DNA of 64,000 nt from Marinigracilibium pacificum (GTDB lineage Bacteria > Bacteroidota > Bacteroidia > Cytophagales > Cyclobacteriaceae): positions 62,001 through 126,000 of the forward strand of contig NZ_JABBNU010000003.1 in assembly GCF_012926615.1 (NCBI RefSeq). Reading direction: 5' to 3'. Each line of letters starts with the position of its first letter. Within the stretch, counting starts at the first letter, position 1. The notes beneath the pieces were generated by a model. The model searched no databases. It worked only from the letters and a program-made list of their open reading frames with translations, and was not told the DNA's origin. Shown here piece after piece: positions 19,837 through 28,439 of this stretch. The position numbers and the translations under genes are program-made.

Positions 19837-20946
19837 ATGAAATTATTAAAAAACATTTTTAAGGCAGTAGGTCTTATTTTAATTCTGGTTACTCTTGGCA
19901 CCACTATATTTTTATATACTTCACCCCAGTTCGGACAAATTCCTGAGGGAAAAGACCTCGAAAGAATAGAATTATCACCTAATTATTTGAATGGAATTTT
20001 TGTCAATCTTATAAAAACTGAAGTAGGCTCATTTAAAAAGATGATTAAAACATTGCCAGATTTCTTTAATGGAAAAAATGGAGAGCCTAAAACTAAAATT
20101 CCAGTTAAATTTGGTAATTCTAAAGCTATTGCGACAGACACTTCTACTCATATTACCTGGTATGGACATTCGGCATTTTTAATAGAAATTGAAGGAAAAC
20201 GAATTCTAATTGACCCAATGCTTGGAGAAACTGCCGCTCCGGTTTCTTTTGGGGCAAGTAGATTTCCATATCAAAAGCCCATTCCAATTGAAGAGTTAAC
20301 AAATATTGATGCAATAATCATCTCTCATGATCACTATGACCATCTCGACTATCCTACAATTGAAAAATTAAAAAAACATACAGCACATTTCTTTACAGCT
20401 CTAGGAGTTGGATCTCATTTAAAAAGTTGGGGAATACCGCAAGAAAAAATCACAGAACTTGATTGGTGGGAGTCAATTAAATATAAAGAATTAAACCTTG
20501 TATCATGCCCGGCAAGGCACTTTTCAGGCAGAGGAATTACAGATCGAAATAAAACTCAGTGGGCAAGCTGGATTATAACAGGAAATAATAGTAATTTATA
20601 TTTTAGTGGAGACGGTGGTTACGGTCCTCATTTTAAGGAGATTGGTGAAAAATATGGACCTTTTGATCTGGCAATGATGGAATGCGGACAATACAATAAA
20701 GCATGGGGACAAATCCATATGATGCCTGAAGAAAGTGTTCAGGCTGGCATAGATGTTAAAGGAAAAATATTAATGCCCATTCACTGGGGTGCATTTAAGC
20801 TTGCAGTACATGAATGGACTGAACCAATTGTCCGGTTTAAAGCTGAGGCAGAAACTCAAAATGTAAGTATAGTCCACCCATATATTGGTGAGCAATTTAC
20901 TCCTGGTCAGGATAGTCCTCAAAAAGAATGGTGGAACATTGAATAG
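19837..20946 (+). CDS. Membrane-anchored MBL-fold metallo-hydrolase
   Basis: Protein of 369 residues. One N-terminal membrane helix (about 5-28) precedes a metallo-beta-lactamase fold with zinc motif HDHYDH (164-169) and later ligands in CPARHFSGRG, YFSGDGGYG and MPIHWGAF. Overall it resembles the NAPE-PLD/UlaG-like branch, whose members cleave phosphodiesters or lactones, so a membrane-lipid substrate is plausible but unproven. Flanking genes are cytosolic and unrelated. Confidence 0.85.
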   Translation: MKLLKNIFKAVGLILILVTLGTTIFLYTSPQFGQIPEGKDLERIELSPNYLNGIFVNLIKTEVGSFKKMIKTLPDFFNGKNGEPKTKIPVKFGNSKAIATDTSTHITWYGHSAFLIEIEGKRILIDPMLGETAAPVSFGASRFPYQKPIPIEELTNIDAIIISHDHYDHLDYPTIEKLKKHTAHFFTALGVGSHLKSWGIPQEKITELDWWESIKYKELNLVSCPARHFSGRGITDRNKTQWASWIITGNNSNLYFSGDGGYGPHFKEIGEKYGPFDLAMMECGQYNKAWGQIHMMPEESVQAGIDVKGKILMPIHWGAFKLAVHEWTEPIVRFKAEAETQNVSIVHPYIGEQFTPGQDSPQKEWWNIE

Positions 20947-20962
20947 AAACTCAATTGATCAT

Positions 20963-21301
20963 ATGAATAAATTATTTACATATGGCACTCTTCAAAATGA
21001 AAAAATTCAATTAGAACTATTCCACAGGGTTCTTACAGGTAAAAATGATACTCTGGATGGTTATGAACTATCTACTCTAAGTCAGGTTATAGAAGAAGAA
21101 GGAGTTCAAACAGAAATCTCATATCCTGTTATATTTAAATCAACAAATCCAAACTCAAAAATCAGAGGTGCTGTAATCGAACTTACAGATGATGAATTAA
21201 AAGTAGCTGATGATTATGAAGGAGATGATTATAAACGCATAGCAGTATTTTTAGCGTCAGGTACAAGTGCCTATACTTATATCCAAAATAAAAAGGCATA
21301 A
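20963..21301 (+). CDS. Gamma-glutamylcyclotransferase (AIG2-like) family protein
   Basis: Small cytosolic protein (112 residues) with the family start MNKLFTYGTLQ (YGTL at 7-10, the substrate pocket) and the catalytic glutamate in DDYEGDDYKR. Relatives release 5-oxoproline from gamma-glutamyl amines or have related amidase roles. The ATG at 20963 is chosen because the domain begins there; an earlier in-frame start would run into the preceding gene. Confidence 0.82.
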   Translation: MNKLFTYGTLQNEKIQLELFHRVLTGKNDTLDGYELSTLSQVIEEEGVQTEISYPVIFKSTNPNSKIRGAVIELTDDELKVADDYEGDDYKRIAVFLASGTSAYTYIQNKKA

Positions 21302-21333
21302 TTATTGAGGAATCATAAGTAAACTTTTCAATC

Positions 21334-21762
21334 ATGAGAAACCATATACTATTTCTTCTATGCTTTATTATTTTTTCCTGTGAAAAGGATGACATTCATT
21401 GTCCTCCTGCTGAATGCGATCAGGAATTGATTATTAATGGAGATCTTTATGATAATGCTCCTAACAGTTCTCTTACTATTGAATCCGTAGAATTAAAAGA
21501 AAACTGTATGACGATTAATTTTTACTCTAGCGGATGTAGCGGATCAACCTGGGAATATAAACTAATTGCAGAAGATTACACTATACCTGGTGATATCCCC
21601 CAGCGTTTTATCAGATTATCGTTAAAAAATGAAGAATTATGTGAAGCTATCATTAGAAAAGAAGTGTCTTTTGATATTAGTGAAGCCTTGGGACAATCAC
21701 ATATAATTCGTCTAAGTCTGGAAAATAATGGCACACACTACATTTACCAACCTGGTAATTGA
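21334..21762 (+). CDS. Hypothetical lipoprotein
   Basis: 142-residue protein with a lipoprotein signal: hydrophobic start and IIFSC, with C16 lipidated. Several further Cys (in HCPPAECDQ, ENCMT and SGCSG) suggest disulfides in a small beta domain. No family is recognised. A long imperfect hairpin begins at its stop codon. Confidence 0.6.
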   Translation: MRNHILFLLCFIIFSCEKDDIHCPPAECDQELIINGDLYDNAPNSSLTIESVELKENCMTINFYSSGCSGSTWEYKLIAEDYTIPGDIPQRFIRLSLKNEELCEAIIRKEVSFDISEALGQSHIIRLSLENNGTHYIYQPGN

Positions 21763-21808
21763 TCAAATAGGTGCTTAAATTGAACATTTATTAAGTCACT
21801 TATTTGAT
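21762..21808 (+). terminator. Long imperfect hairpin after the lipoprotein gene, terminator-like
   Basis: Positions 21762-21777 pair with 21791-21808 (ATCAAATA... / ...TATTTGAT) with one mismatch and one bulge. It starts on the last base of the stop codon, but the following DNA has no clear T-run. It may end transcription or stabilise the 3' end before the AraC gene. Confidence 0.45.
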
Positions 21809-21849
21809 TTAATAAACTGAAAATCAACATCATTTATTAAATTAAGTAT

Positions 21850-22731
21850 ATGATAGTTGATATATACAGATATTTCAAAAGTAACCCTGACCTAAACAAG
21901 GTTGTTGGTAATAACTATCTGTTTGTTGAGTACAAATGCCCACTTGATGTTGAAGATTATAAATTCTGGTCTGACTCACATATGATTACTTATGTCATTA
22001 GTGGTAAGAAAGATTGGATCTCAAAAAATAATGTTTTTCAAATTACAGGAGGTGACGCTTTATTTATAAAAAAGGGTGTATACCAGACAAAGCAATATTT
22101 TGACGTTGATTATTGCGTAATGATGTTTCTGTTAAATGATGATTTCATCGCTGAATTTATCAGGGAATATCAAAATAACTACAAGAAGAAAATTCCTAAA
22201 ATGCCAATATGCGAACAGGAACTATTCAGAATTAACACCGGAGAAACAATTGAATCGTTAATAATTAGTGTTTTCAACTATCTGAAGCAAGCCCAAACAC
22301 TGCCTCAGGAATTAATCGAGATCAAATTCAAGGAGCTATTAATAAACATCCTGATTGATCCAAAAAACTCCTCTCTTACTAATTTCTTATTGACATGTAA
22401 TCAATCAGCTAAGGCCGATATGGAGTCTACCATGTTAAATAATTTTACCTATGACCTTTCAATAGAAGAATTTGCCCGGTTATGTGGAAGAAGCCTTTCA
22501 ACATTTAAAAGAGACTTCAAGAAATACTATGGTGATACTCCTGCCAACTGGCTCAAGGCACAGCGACTAACCTACGCTATTTCATTAATGCAAAACCCTG
22601 ATCTTTCAATTGGCGATATTTGCTATGAATCCGGATTCAAAAATCTTTCACACTTCAATAAAGTATTCAAAGAAAAATTTAACCTTCCTCCTGGTCAATA
22701 TAGAAGTAATTTGCAGAAAATGATAGTTTGA
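21850..22731 (+). CDS. AraC family transcriptional regulator
   Basis: 293-residue regulator with an N-terminal cupin-like sensor (about 1-170) and a C-terminal double helix-turn-helix (about 195-290) carrying the conserved GRSLSTFKRDFKKYYGDTPANWL and ICYESGFKNLSHFNKVFKEKF helices. The domain shape resembles ExsA-type activators. It is closely related to the AraC protein at 57142-57981. The OsmC gene follows 87 bases on, with direct repeats in the gap, so it is a likely target. Confidence 0.9.
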   Translation: MIVDIYRYFKSNPDLNKVVGNNYLFVEYKCPLDVEDYKFWSDSHMITYVISGKKDWISKNNVFQITGGDALFIKKGVYQTKQYFDVDYCVMMFLLNDDFIAEFIREYQNNYKKKIPKMPICEQELFRINTGETIESLIISVFNYLKQAQTLPQELIEIKFKELLINILIDPKNSSLTNFLLTCNQSAKADMESTMLNNFTYDLSIEEFARLCGRSLSTFKRDFKKYYGDTPANWLKAQRLTYAISLMQNPDLSIGDICYESGFKNLSHFNKVFKEKFNLPPGQYRSNLQKMIV

Positions 22732-22738
22732 CCCATAT

Positions 22739-22794
22739 AGCAAATTGATTGATCTTTTAAGCAAACTCGAAATATCTAATAAGTAGGAACTTTG
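22739..22794 (+). promoter_or_regulatory. Candidate OsmC promoter with 21-bp-spaced direct repeats
   Basis: AGCAAATTGA (22739) and AGCAAACTCGA (22760) are direct repeats 21 bases apart, two helical turns, a spacing typical of AraC half-sites. GAACTTTG at 22787-22794 matches TAnnTTTG in all but the first base. The second repeat would cover the -33 region. Confidence 0.35.
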
Positions 22795-22818
22795 TAACAG
22801 ATCAAAATTAAATCTGTC

Positions 22819-23364
22819 ATGAAAACTATATCAAAGGTTTACAATAACCAGTACCCACTTATAAATGAATATTCTAAAAATCCTGAAAAAGCATGGGTCA
22901 CTGATGCTGCTACCATCGAAGGTAAGTATTTGGATGACCCATTTCACACTGAAGTTATAATAAATGATGAGCTTCAGGTACCTTTTAAAATTGGTGTTCA
23001 CAGAGCAGTAGGCGGTCTGCATGATTTACCTAATCCAGGTGACATGCTTTCAGCAACATTGGCTTGTTGTTTTGAAAGCACCATGAGGATGGTAGCCAAT
23101 AGAATGGGAATAAAATTATTATATACCCGAGTCAGGGTAGAGTCTGAAGTTGACGTAAGAGGAACTCTTTGCATGTCAAAAGAAGTACCTGTTTCCTTTC
23201 AGGAGATTACAGTCTGGATTAAAGTGATTACAGATCAGGCGGATGAAGATCGAACCATCAGACTCATAAAAGCAACTGAAAATAGCTGTATTATTTATCA
23301 AACCCTGATTAAAGGTATTAAAATCAATATATACCCCGAGATTTCGAAACTACTAGTTGCTTGA
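22819..23364 (+). CDS. OsmC/Ohr family protein
   Basis: 181-residue OsmC-like protein. The conserved helix PNPGDMLSATLACC holds the first redox cysteine (C83/C84) and NSCIIYQTL the second (C157). These two cysteines reduce organic hydroperoxides in characterised relatives. The AraC gene lies directly upstream. A short inverted repeat (ACAGAT/ATCTGT) sits at the start site. The gene has its own strong terminator. Confidence 0.87.
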   Translation: MKTISKVYNNQYPLINEYSKNPEKAWVTDAATIEGKYLDDPFHTEVIINDELQVPFKIGVHRAVGGLHDLPNPGDMLSATLACCFESTMRMVANRMGIKLLYTRVRVESEVDVRGTLCMSKEVPVSFQEITVWIKVITDQADEDRTIRLIKATENSCIIYQTLIKGIKINIYPEISKLLVA

Positions 23365-23371
23365 TGTATTT

Positions 23372-23392
23372 CGCCCTGTAGATTACAGGGCG
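23372..23392 (+). terminator. Intrinsic terminator of the OsmC gene
   Basis: Perfect 9-bp stem (CGCCCTGTA / TACAGGGCG) with a 3-base loop, 7 bases past the stop codon and followed by ATTTTATT. Confidence 0.88.
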
Positions 23393-23425
23393 ATTTTATT
23401 ATCTTTATCAGACAATCATCAAAAT

Positions 23426-23815
23426 ATGAAAATAGAACACCTCGCTATCTGGGTAAAAGATCTTGAACTAATGAAGGACTTTTACATAAAATATTTCAAC
23501 ATGATTAGTAATAAGAAATATCACAATCCAGATAAAAATTTCAATTCATACTTCCTTAATTTCCCTGAAAGTTCTGTTCGAATTGAATTAATGACCAGAC
23601 CAGACATAAAAGTTTCAGTATCTGAAAGATCGCAACTTTACGGGTTAACGCATTTTGTTATATCAACAGGAAGTAGAACTAACGTAGATAATCTTACAGA
23701 AATATTAAGAAAAGATGGATTCACAATTATTAGCGAACCACGAACTACCGGAGATGGTTATTATGAAAGTGTAATTTCAGACCCTGAAGGCAATCACATT
23801 GAAATAACTGTCTAA
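23426..23815 (+). CDS. VOC family (lactoylglutathione lyase-like) protein
   Basis: 129-residue cytosolic VOC domain. IEHLAIWVKDLELMKDFYIKYF and THFVISTGSR begin the two modules, and VISDPEGNHIEIT ends it with the metal-binding Glu. It looks like glyoxalase I in size and motifs; real substrate unknown. The ATG at 23426 is used: the reading frame extends upstream, but that part crosses the OsmC terminator. Confidence 0.82.
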   Translation: MKIEHLAIWVKDLELMKDFYIKYFNMISNKKYHNPDKNFNSYFLNFPESSVRIELMTRPDIKVSVSERSQLYGLTHFVISTGSRTNVDNLTEILRKDGFTIISEPRTTGDGYYESVISDPEGNHIEITV

Positions 23816-23882
23816 ATTAAATTGGAAATCATTTATAATACATATAACTTATTGATTAAAATCAACTACAATCACAAGTTAT

Positions 23883-25889
23883 ATGAAACACCTACCCTTC
23901 TTTTTGACCGGGTTCCTGTTTATGCTAGTTTCTTGCCAGGATGAGAAACCGGACACAAACTCATGGAACTACAAATCACATGAATACACGGTTTATTTTG
24001 GAGATGAAGAAAGAGGCTTTTTCAAGTCAACTCATAATGGAAACAATACCCATCAATATGAATGGAAATACAATGACAGAGGCCGTGGCCCTCACCTAAC
24101 AGAAACAATAATTACCGATAATGATGGATATTTAACAGGAATTACTGTCAAAGGAATAAATTATCTTAAAGATTCTGTTGATGAATCATTTTCTAAAAAT
24201 GGTCAGACTGCCGAATGGCAAAGCACAAGCGAAAAAGGTTCCTCTGAAGCAACAAATGCTCAATATATTGGAGTTAATAGTGGTTTTGGTAATATGGAGG
24301 TCATATTGAAAAAGATGATCGAAAATGATCTTAAAGAAATCAACACCTACCCCTCAGGAAAAATCATTTTAAACAACGTTGCAGAGCATACTTTTTATGA
24401 TACTCTTAATCTAAAGCTTGTTACCTATTCCGGCCTGGGGTTTACACCAGAACTAATCTGGCTTGATCAAAACAATCAGTTTTTTGCATATCCTTCAGAC
24501 TGGGCATCATTTATCCGGAATGGTTACAAGGATCTAAACGAGGAATTACTTGAAATAACCAAGAAGGCAAGAAATGAATATTACAATGATCAGGCAAAAG
24601 CTTTAACCACCACACCTGATGGAAAAATAATTATCACTAATGTCAGAGTCTTTAATTCAGAAAGCAAAGAAGTTAATAATGATAAAACTGTAATAATTGA
24701 AGGCAATAAAATCAGCCAGATTCTTGATTCTTCTGATGATTTTGACTCCGAAGGAACTATCATTGATGGAAAAGGCCGAATGCTTATGCCGGGCTTAATA
24801 GACATGCATGGTCATCTGAATAGAGCTCAGGGACTTATGAATATTGCTGCAGGCGTGACTTCCGTCAGGGATATGGCAAACGGGTTTGACTTGCCAGAAG
24901 TAGCAGATGACTTTAATAGTAATGCAGTTATCGGACCAAGAATTTTAATAATGAGTGGGTTCATTGATAAAACTGGTCCATATGCCGGTCCGTTAGGTAA
25001 AAAAGTATCCACTATTGAAGAAGCACTTGAAGCGGTTGACTTTTATGAAGATCGAGGATACCAGCAAATAAAACTTTATAGTTCGATAGAACCAGAATGG
25101 GTAAAGCCTATTGCTGAAAGAGTACATAGCTATGGCATGAAACTGAGTGGGCATATTCCATCATTTATGCTGGCAGAAGAAGCTATAAAAGATGGCTACG
25201 ATGAAATACAACATGTTAACATGCTTGCCTTGAATTTCCTGGGTGATACAATCGATACCCGGACTCCACAAAGATTTATTATGGTTGGTAAACATGCATA
25301 TAATATTGATATTGAAAGTAATGAGTTTCAGGAATTCTTAAAGCTGATGAAAGATAATGATATTGTATCTGACCCAACTGTTTCTATTTTCGAAGGAATG
25401 CTTACTTCAAAGGCCGGCACACCAAATCCTTCTTTTGCAATGATTTTAGACAGACTTCCTATACAAGTTAAAAGAGGCTTTATGACCGGTGGCTTGCCTA
25501 TTCCAGAAGGTATGGAAGGTAAATATAAAGAGTCATATCAACGGTTACTTGACATAGTAAAAGCTATGTATGATTACGGTATCACAATAGTTCCGGGAAC
25601 AGATTCGATGGTTGGCTTTGGATTGCACACCGAACTGGAAAACTATGTCAGAGCCGGAATTCCAGCTGACGAAGTACTTAAAATGGCCACATATACCTCT
25701 GCCAATGTTTGTAAGCGTGATGACCTTGGACAAATCAAGAAAGGTATGCTTGCTGATGTTATACTAGTTAATGGTGATCCAACCCAGAATATAAAAGATA
25801 TAAGGAATGTCGATCTCACAATCAAGGATGGTAAAATTTATGATGCCGAAAAGCTATATTCCTCAATTGGTATTAAACATTACAATTAA
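23883..25889 (+). CDS. Amidohydrolase-family lipoprotein with extra N-terminal domain
   Basis: 668-residue lipoprotein (lipobox LVSC, C18). An N-terminal region (about 25-240) of unknown fold precedes a metal-dependent hydrolase: LIDMHGHLN gives H309 and H311, further ligands lie in LSGHIP, IQHVNM and PGTDS, and the C-terminus has the ADVILVNGDPT strand. Relatives cleave cyclic amides, dipeptides or prolidase-like substrates. It would act in the periplasm or at the outer membrane. A strong terminator follows. Confidence 0.87.
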   Translation: MKHLPFFLTGFLFMLVSCQDEKPDTNSWNYKSHEYTVYFGDEERGFFKSTHNGNNTHQYEWKYNDRGRGPHLTETIITDNDGYLTGITVKGINYLKDSVDESFSKNGQTAEWQSTSEKGSSEATNAQYIGVNSGFGNMEVILKKMIENDLKEINTYPSGKIILNNVAEHTFYDTLNLKLVTYSGLGFTPELIWLDQNNQFFAYPSDWASFIRNGYKDLNEELLEITKKARNEYYNDQAKALTTTPDGKIIITNVRVFNSESKEVNNDKTVIIEGNKISQILDSSDDFDSEGTIIDGKGRMLMPGLIDMHGHLNRAQGLMNIAAGVTSVRDMANGFDLPEVADDFNSNAVIGPRILIMSGFIDKTGPYAGPLGKKVSTIEEALEAVDFYEDRGYQQIKLYSSIEPEWVKPIAERVHSYGMKLSGHIPSFMLAEEAIKDGYDEIQHVNMLALNFLGDTIDTRTPQRFIMVGKHAYNIDIESNEFQEFLKLMKDNDIVSDPTVSIFEGMLTSKAGTPNPSFAMILDRLPIQVKRGFMTGGLPIPEGMEGKYKESYQRLLDIVKAMYDYGITIVPGTDSMVGFGLHTELENYVRAGIPADEVLKMATYTSANVCKRDDLGQIKKGMLADVILVNGDPTQNIKDIRNVDLTIKDGKIYDAEKLYSSIGIKHYN

Positions 25890-25949
25890 TATCAACTGGG
25901 TGGCTCTACTAATTACCCATTGATCCCTGAAATTATACAACAATAATAA

Positions 25950-25980
25950 AGGCCACTTCCCAAATGTCAGGAAGTGGCCT
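25950..25980. terminator. Bidirectional intrinsic terminator
   Basis: Perfect 11-bp stem (AGGCCACTTCC / GGAAGTGGCCT) with a 9-base loop, followed by GATTTTTTAT, between the convergent genes ending at 25889 and 26034. Confidence 0.9.
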
Positions 25981-26033
25981 GATTTTTTATAGATGTATTT
26001 AAACTATTTTAATGGTTTGGACTTTTTTAAAAA

Positions 26034-26243
26034 TTAATCTTTCCAGTCAGATTCTTCAAGCTCAAAAATCGCATCAACATCTACTTCAAAAATAGCTGCT
26101 AGTTTGAGAGCCAAAACAGTTGAAGGCACGTACTTTCCAAGCTCCATTGCATTTATTGTTTGCCTGCTTACCTTAGCCATCTCAGCTAATTTAGCCTGGG
26201 TAATATTCTTTCGAGCTCGTTCTACTTTTATTGAATTTTTCAT
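26034..26243 (-). CDS. Small XRE-family (Cro/CI) transcriptional regulator
   Basis: 69-residue protein that is nearly all one helix-turn-helix: ARKNITQAKLAEMAKVSRQTINAMELGKYVPS, then an FEVDVDAIFELEE tail. This is the shape of small dimeric XRE repressors. The ATG at 26243 is chosen over a TTG 6 bases upstream; it lies 2 bases after the stop of the membrane-protein gene, so they are translationally coupled. Three palindromes at the promoter are the likely binding sites. Confidence 0.9.
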   Translation of the reverse strand: MKNSIKVERARKNITQAKLAEMAKVSRQTINAMELGKYVPSTVLALKLAAIFEVDVDAIFELEESDWKD

Positions 26244-26245
26244 TA

Positions 26246-26713
26246 TCAAATCGATTTATTTAACTTGATCTTTTGCCAGTTGAACCTGATAATAAAAAAG
26301 AGAAGTATAGTAAACATATTGAATATCATTACATAAAAAAAGGAAAAGTCATATACAAACAAAATAGTAATCAATAGTACTCCATAATTAACATATGTTG
26401 CCCAAACTAATGATTCAAGTCTAATTTTTGATATAAACTCATCCTCTATTTTTTCTTTAGAAAATGCAACTACCAAACCACTTATGATTGCTAACACCCC
26501 AACAATTTCATTTAAAAAATTATTTTCAACGATACCATATAGTTTTTTATCTGAATCAATAAAATCATCAACAAATATTGACGGAAGTCTTAAATCAAAT
26601 ACTGAAGGTTCATACTCAGTAATGACTAAATATAATCCTATTGCTATCGAAGGAATAAAAACAATCCATCCAGCTTTCTTCCATTCATAAGGTAGTAAGT
26701 ATGATGTTTTCAT
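26246..26713 (-). CDS. Four-helix membrane protein paired with XRE regulator
   Basis: 155-residue inner-membrane protein with four hydrophobic segments (WIVFIPSIAIGLYLVI, FLNEIVGVLAIISGLVVAF, YVNYGVLLITILFVY, MIFNMFTILLFFIIRF) and acidic loops. No enzyme motif. Such proteins often sit beside small XRE regulators in bacteria, and the pair is transcribed together here. The ATG at 26713 is used; the reading frame upstream would run through the operators. It may sense membrane state or sequester the regulator, but neither is shown. Confidence 0.75.
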   Translation of the reverse strand: MKTSYLLPYEWKKAGWIVFIPSIAIGLYLVITEYEPSVFDLRLPSIFVDDFIDSDKKLYGIVENNFLNEIVGVLAIISGLVVAFSKEKIEDEFISKIRLESLVWATYVNYGVLLITILFVYDFSFFYVMIFNMFTILLFFIIRFNWQKIKLNKSI

Positions 26714-26724
26714 AATGTTCTTTT

Positions 26725-26778
26725 TTACAAATGTAAAATATTTCTTACACAATGTAATATGTTTTTTACATTGTGTAA
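26725..26778. promoter_or_regulatory. Triple palindromic operator for the XRE/membrane-protein pair
   Basis: Three copies of TTACA-N(2-3)-TGTAA lie at 26725-26736, 26745-26757 and 26766-26778, centres about 21 bases apart. Copies 2 and 3 are exact inverted repeats of each other over 13 bases. Copy 1 contains TACATTTG on the minus strand (26735 to 26728), a perfect -7 element TAnnTTTG just before the ATG at 26713. Binding there would block transcription. The region also lies between divergent genes and could affect the VOC gene at 26867. Confidence 0.65.
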
Positions 26779-26866
26779 AATAATTTAGTCATTAATTTTT
26801 CATAAAAGTGATAATTACTATTTGATAATTAATTATTTTACATTTCAATATGAACCTAAAAAAACC

Positions 26867-27244
26867 ATGAAAAACCAGAATTACCTCGGACTAAGAACAG
26901 TTGTCTATTATGTTAATAATTTAAACGAAGCGAAAGAATGGTATAGCAAAGCATTTGATACTAAACCGTATTTTGATGAGCCATTTTACGTTGGATTTAA
27001 TATTGCTGGTTATGAACTTGGGCTGCTCCCTCAAGAAGATTCTGGTAAACAATTAACTGAAAATACTATCACATATTGGGGTGTTTCAGATATTAATGAA
27101 GCATATAGTCATATGCTGGATATTGGAGCTAAGAATCATGAGGAACCAAACTCAGTAGGCGAAGACTTAATGGTGGCTTCTGTGATTGATCCCTGGAGTA
27201 ATATTATTGGTTTAATTTACAACCCTCATTTTAAATTGCAATAA
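26867..27244 (+). CDS. VOC family protein
   Basis: 125-residue cytosolic VOC domain with LRTVVYYVNNLNEAKEWYSKAF and the second-module start TYWGVSDINEAYSHML, ending VIDPWSNIIGLIYNPHF. The late Glu ligand is not preserved as in glyoxalases, so it may bind rather than catalyse. The ATG at 26867 is chosen because the domain starts there; the frame opens upstream only with a TTG. It is divergent from the XRE pair and might be under the same operators. Confidence 0.78.
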   Translation: MKNQNYLGLRTVVYYVNNLNEAKEWYSKAFDTKPYFDEPFYVGFNIAGYELGLLPQEDSGKQLTENTITYWGVSDINEAYSHMLDIGAKNHEEPNSVGEDLMVASVIDPWSNIIGLIYNPHFKLQ

Positions 27245-27344
27245 CCAGATAAAAACACGGATAACTACCTGACAAATAAGAAGTTCACAGCGATTATTAT
27301 AATCAATTTAGCTTGGTTTATCAGGTTTTTTATTATATTGCTTT

Positions 27345-27884
27345 ATGATCGACTTCACTAATATCGATTATTTACTGAAAGGTACACCCAGACAACGTAA
27401 AGCTTACAATATTCTTCTTGAGCTAGATATCTTTGACGACCTTGAACCTTATTCTCCTGTATTAACCGGCACAGTCCCCCTTGATATAGACTTACCTGAA
27501 AGTGATTTAGACATTATATGCTATGTTACCGACCTGGATATTTTCTACCAGATGCTTATTTATAAATACGGTGACCAGGATAATTTCAATATCAAGTCAT
27601 CGGTGATTAATGGAGTTGAAAGTATCATAGCATCTTTTTATTATGAAGACTTTCCTATTGAGATATTTGGCCAAAATATGCCTGTATACCAACAGAATGC
27701 CTTTAAACACATGCTTGCTGAATATTATATCCTGAATGAAAAAGGTTCAGAATTCAAAGAAGAAGTTGTTAAGCTTAAATCTATTGGGTACAAAACCGAA
27801 CCAGCATTTGCAGAACTTTTATCGTTGGAAGGTGACCCTTACGTTGCTCTGTTAGATTATCACGATCAACAAATTGATATCTGA
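27345..27884 (+). CDS. DUF4269 nucleotidyltransferase-fold protein
   Basis: 179-residue cytosolic protein with GTVPLDIDLPESDLDIICYV, the nucleotidyltransferase-like Asp-x-Asp pattern used by this family (the usual leading Gly-Ser is changed), followed by FPIEIFGQNMPVYQQNAFKHM typical of DUF4269. Activity unknown. The next gene starts 29 bases after it. Confidence 0.8.
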   Translation: MIDFTNIDYLLKGTPRQRKAYNILLELDIFDDLEPYSPVLTGTVPLDIDLPESDLDIICYVTDLDIFYQMLIYKYGDQDNFNIKSSVINGVESIIASFYYEDFPIEIFGQNMPVYQQNAFKHMLAEYYILNEKGSEFKEEVVKLKSIGYKTEPAFAELLSLEGDPYVALLDYHDQQIDI

Positions 27885-27912
27885 AACCATCTCATTAAAT
27901 TTTAATTCCATT

Positions 27913-28425
27913 ATGAAATATAAGATTTTACTTATCCAGTTTATCTTTCTTTCATTTTCAGGCTTTGGTCAATATCATGACTACGAAGATATAAATAACC
28001 AGGTATGGGCAAAATTTGAAAAAGCTTTTGTAGACCTAAATCCCGGACTAATGGCTGAAATTCACTCTAGAGATTTAGCCAGAATACCTGCCGATAATAA
28101 CCGTATTCTTAATTATGAAGAATACATTGATAGTTTTCATAAAAGATTTGATAGAGCAAAATCCAACCATATCAAGTATGAAATCGAACTTCGATTTATA
28201 GAAAGAATCGCCAATGGTTTTACTGCTTCTGAAAGAGGCATATATCAACTAATTGTAATAAACGAGCAAGATGAACCCAGATCCTATTACGGAAAATTTC
28301 ATGTCCTGTTAAGGAAAGAAAATGGTTTGTGGAAAATCTTAATGGACTACGACTCAAATGAAGGTGGTAAAATCGGGAAAGAAGATTTTGATAAAGCAAA
28401 TGAAATTGACGATTTTAATTTTTAA
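27913..28425 (+). CDS. Exported NTF2-like protein
   Basis: 170-residue protein with a signal peptide (about 1-19, ending FSGFGQ) and an NTF2-like core: NNQVWAKFEKAFVDLNPGLMAEIHS, then the strand YYGKFHVLLRKENGLWKILMDYDS. Function unknown. The ATG at 27913 is chosen because it opens the signal peptide. The next gene starts 15 bases after its stop. Confidence 0.75.
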   Translation: MKYKILLIQFIFLSFSGFGQYHDYEDINNQVWAKFEKAFVDLNPGLMAEIHSRDLARIPADNNRILNYEEYIDSFHKRFDRAKSNHIKYEIELRFIERIANGFTASERGIYQLIVINEQDEPRSYYGKFHVLLRKENGLWKILMDYDSNEGGKIGKEDFDKANEIDDFNF

Positions 28426-28439
28426 TCCGCAATTTTATT

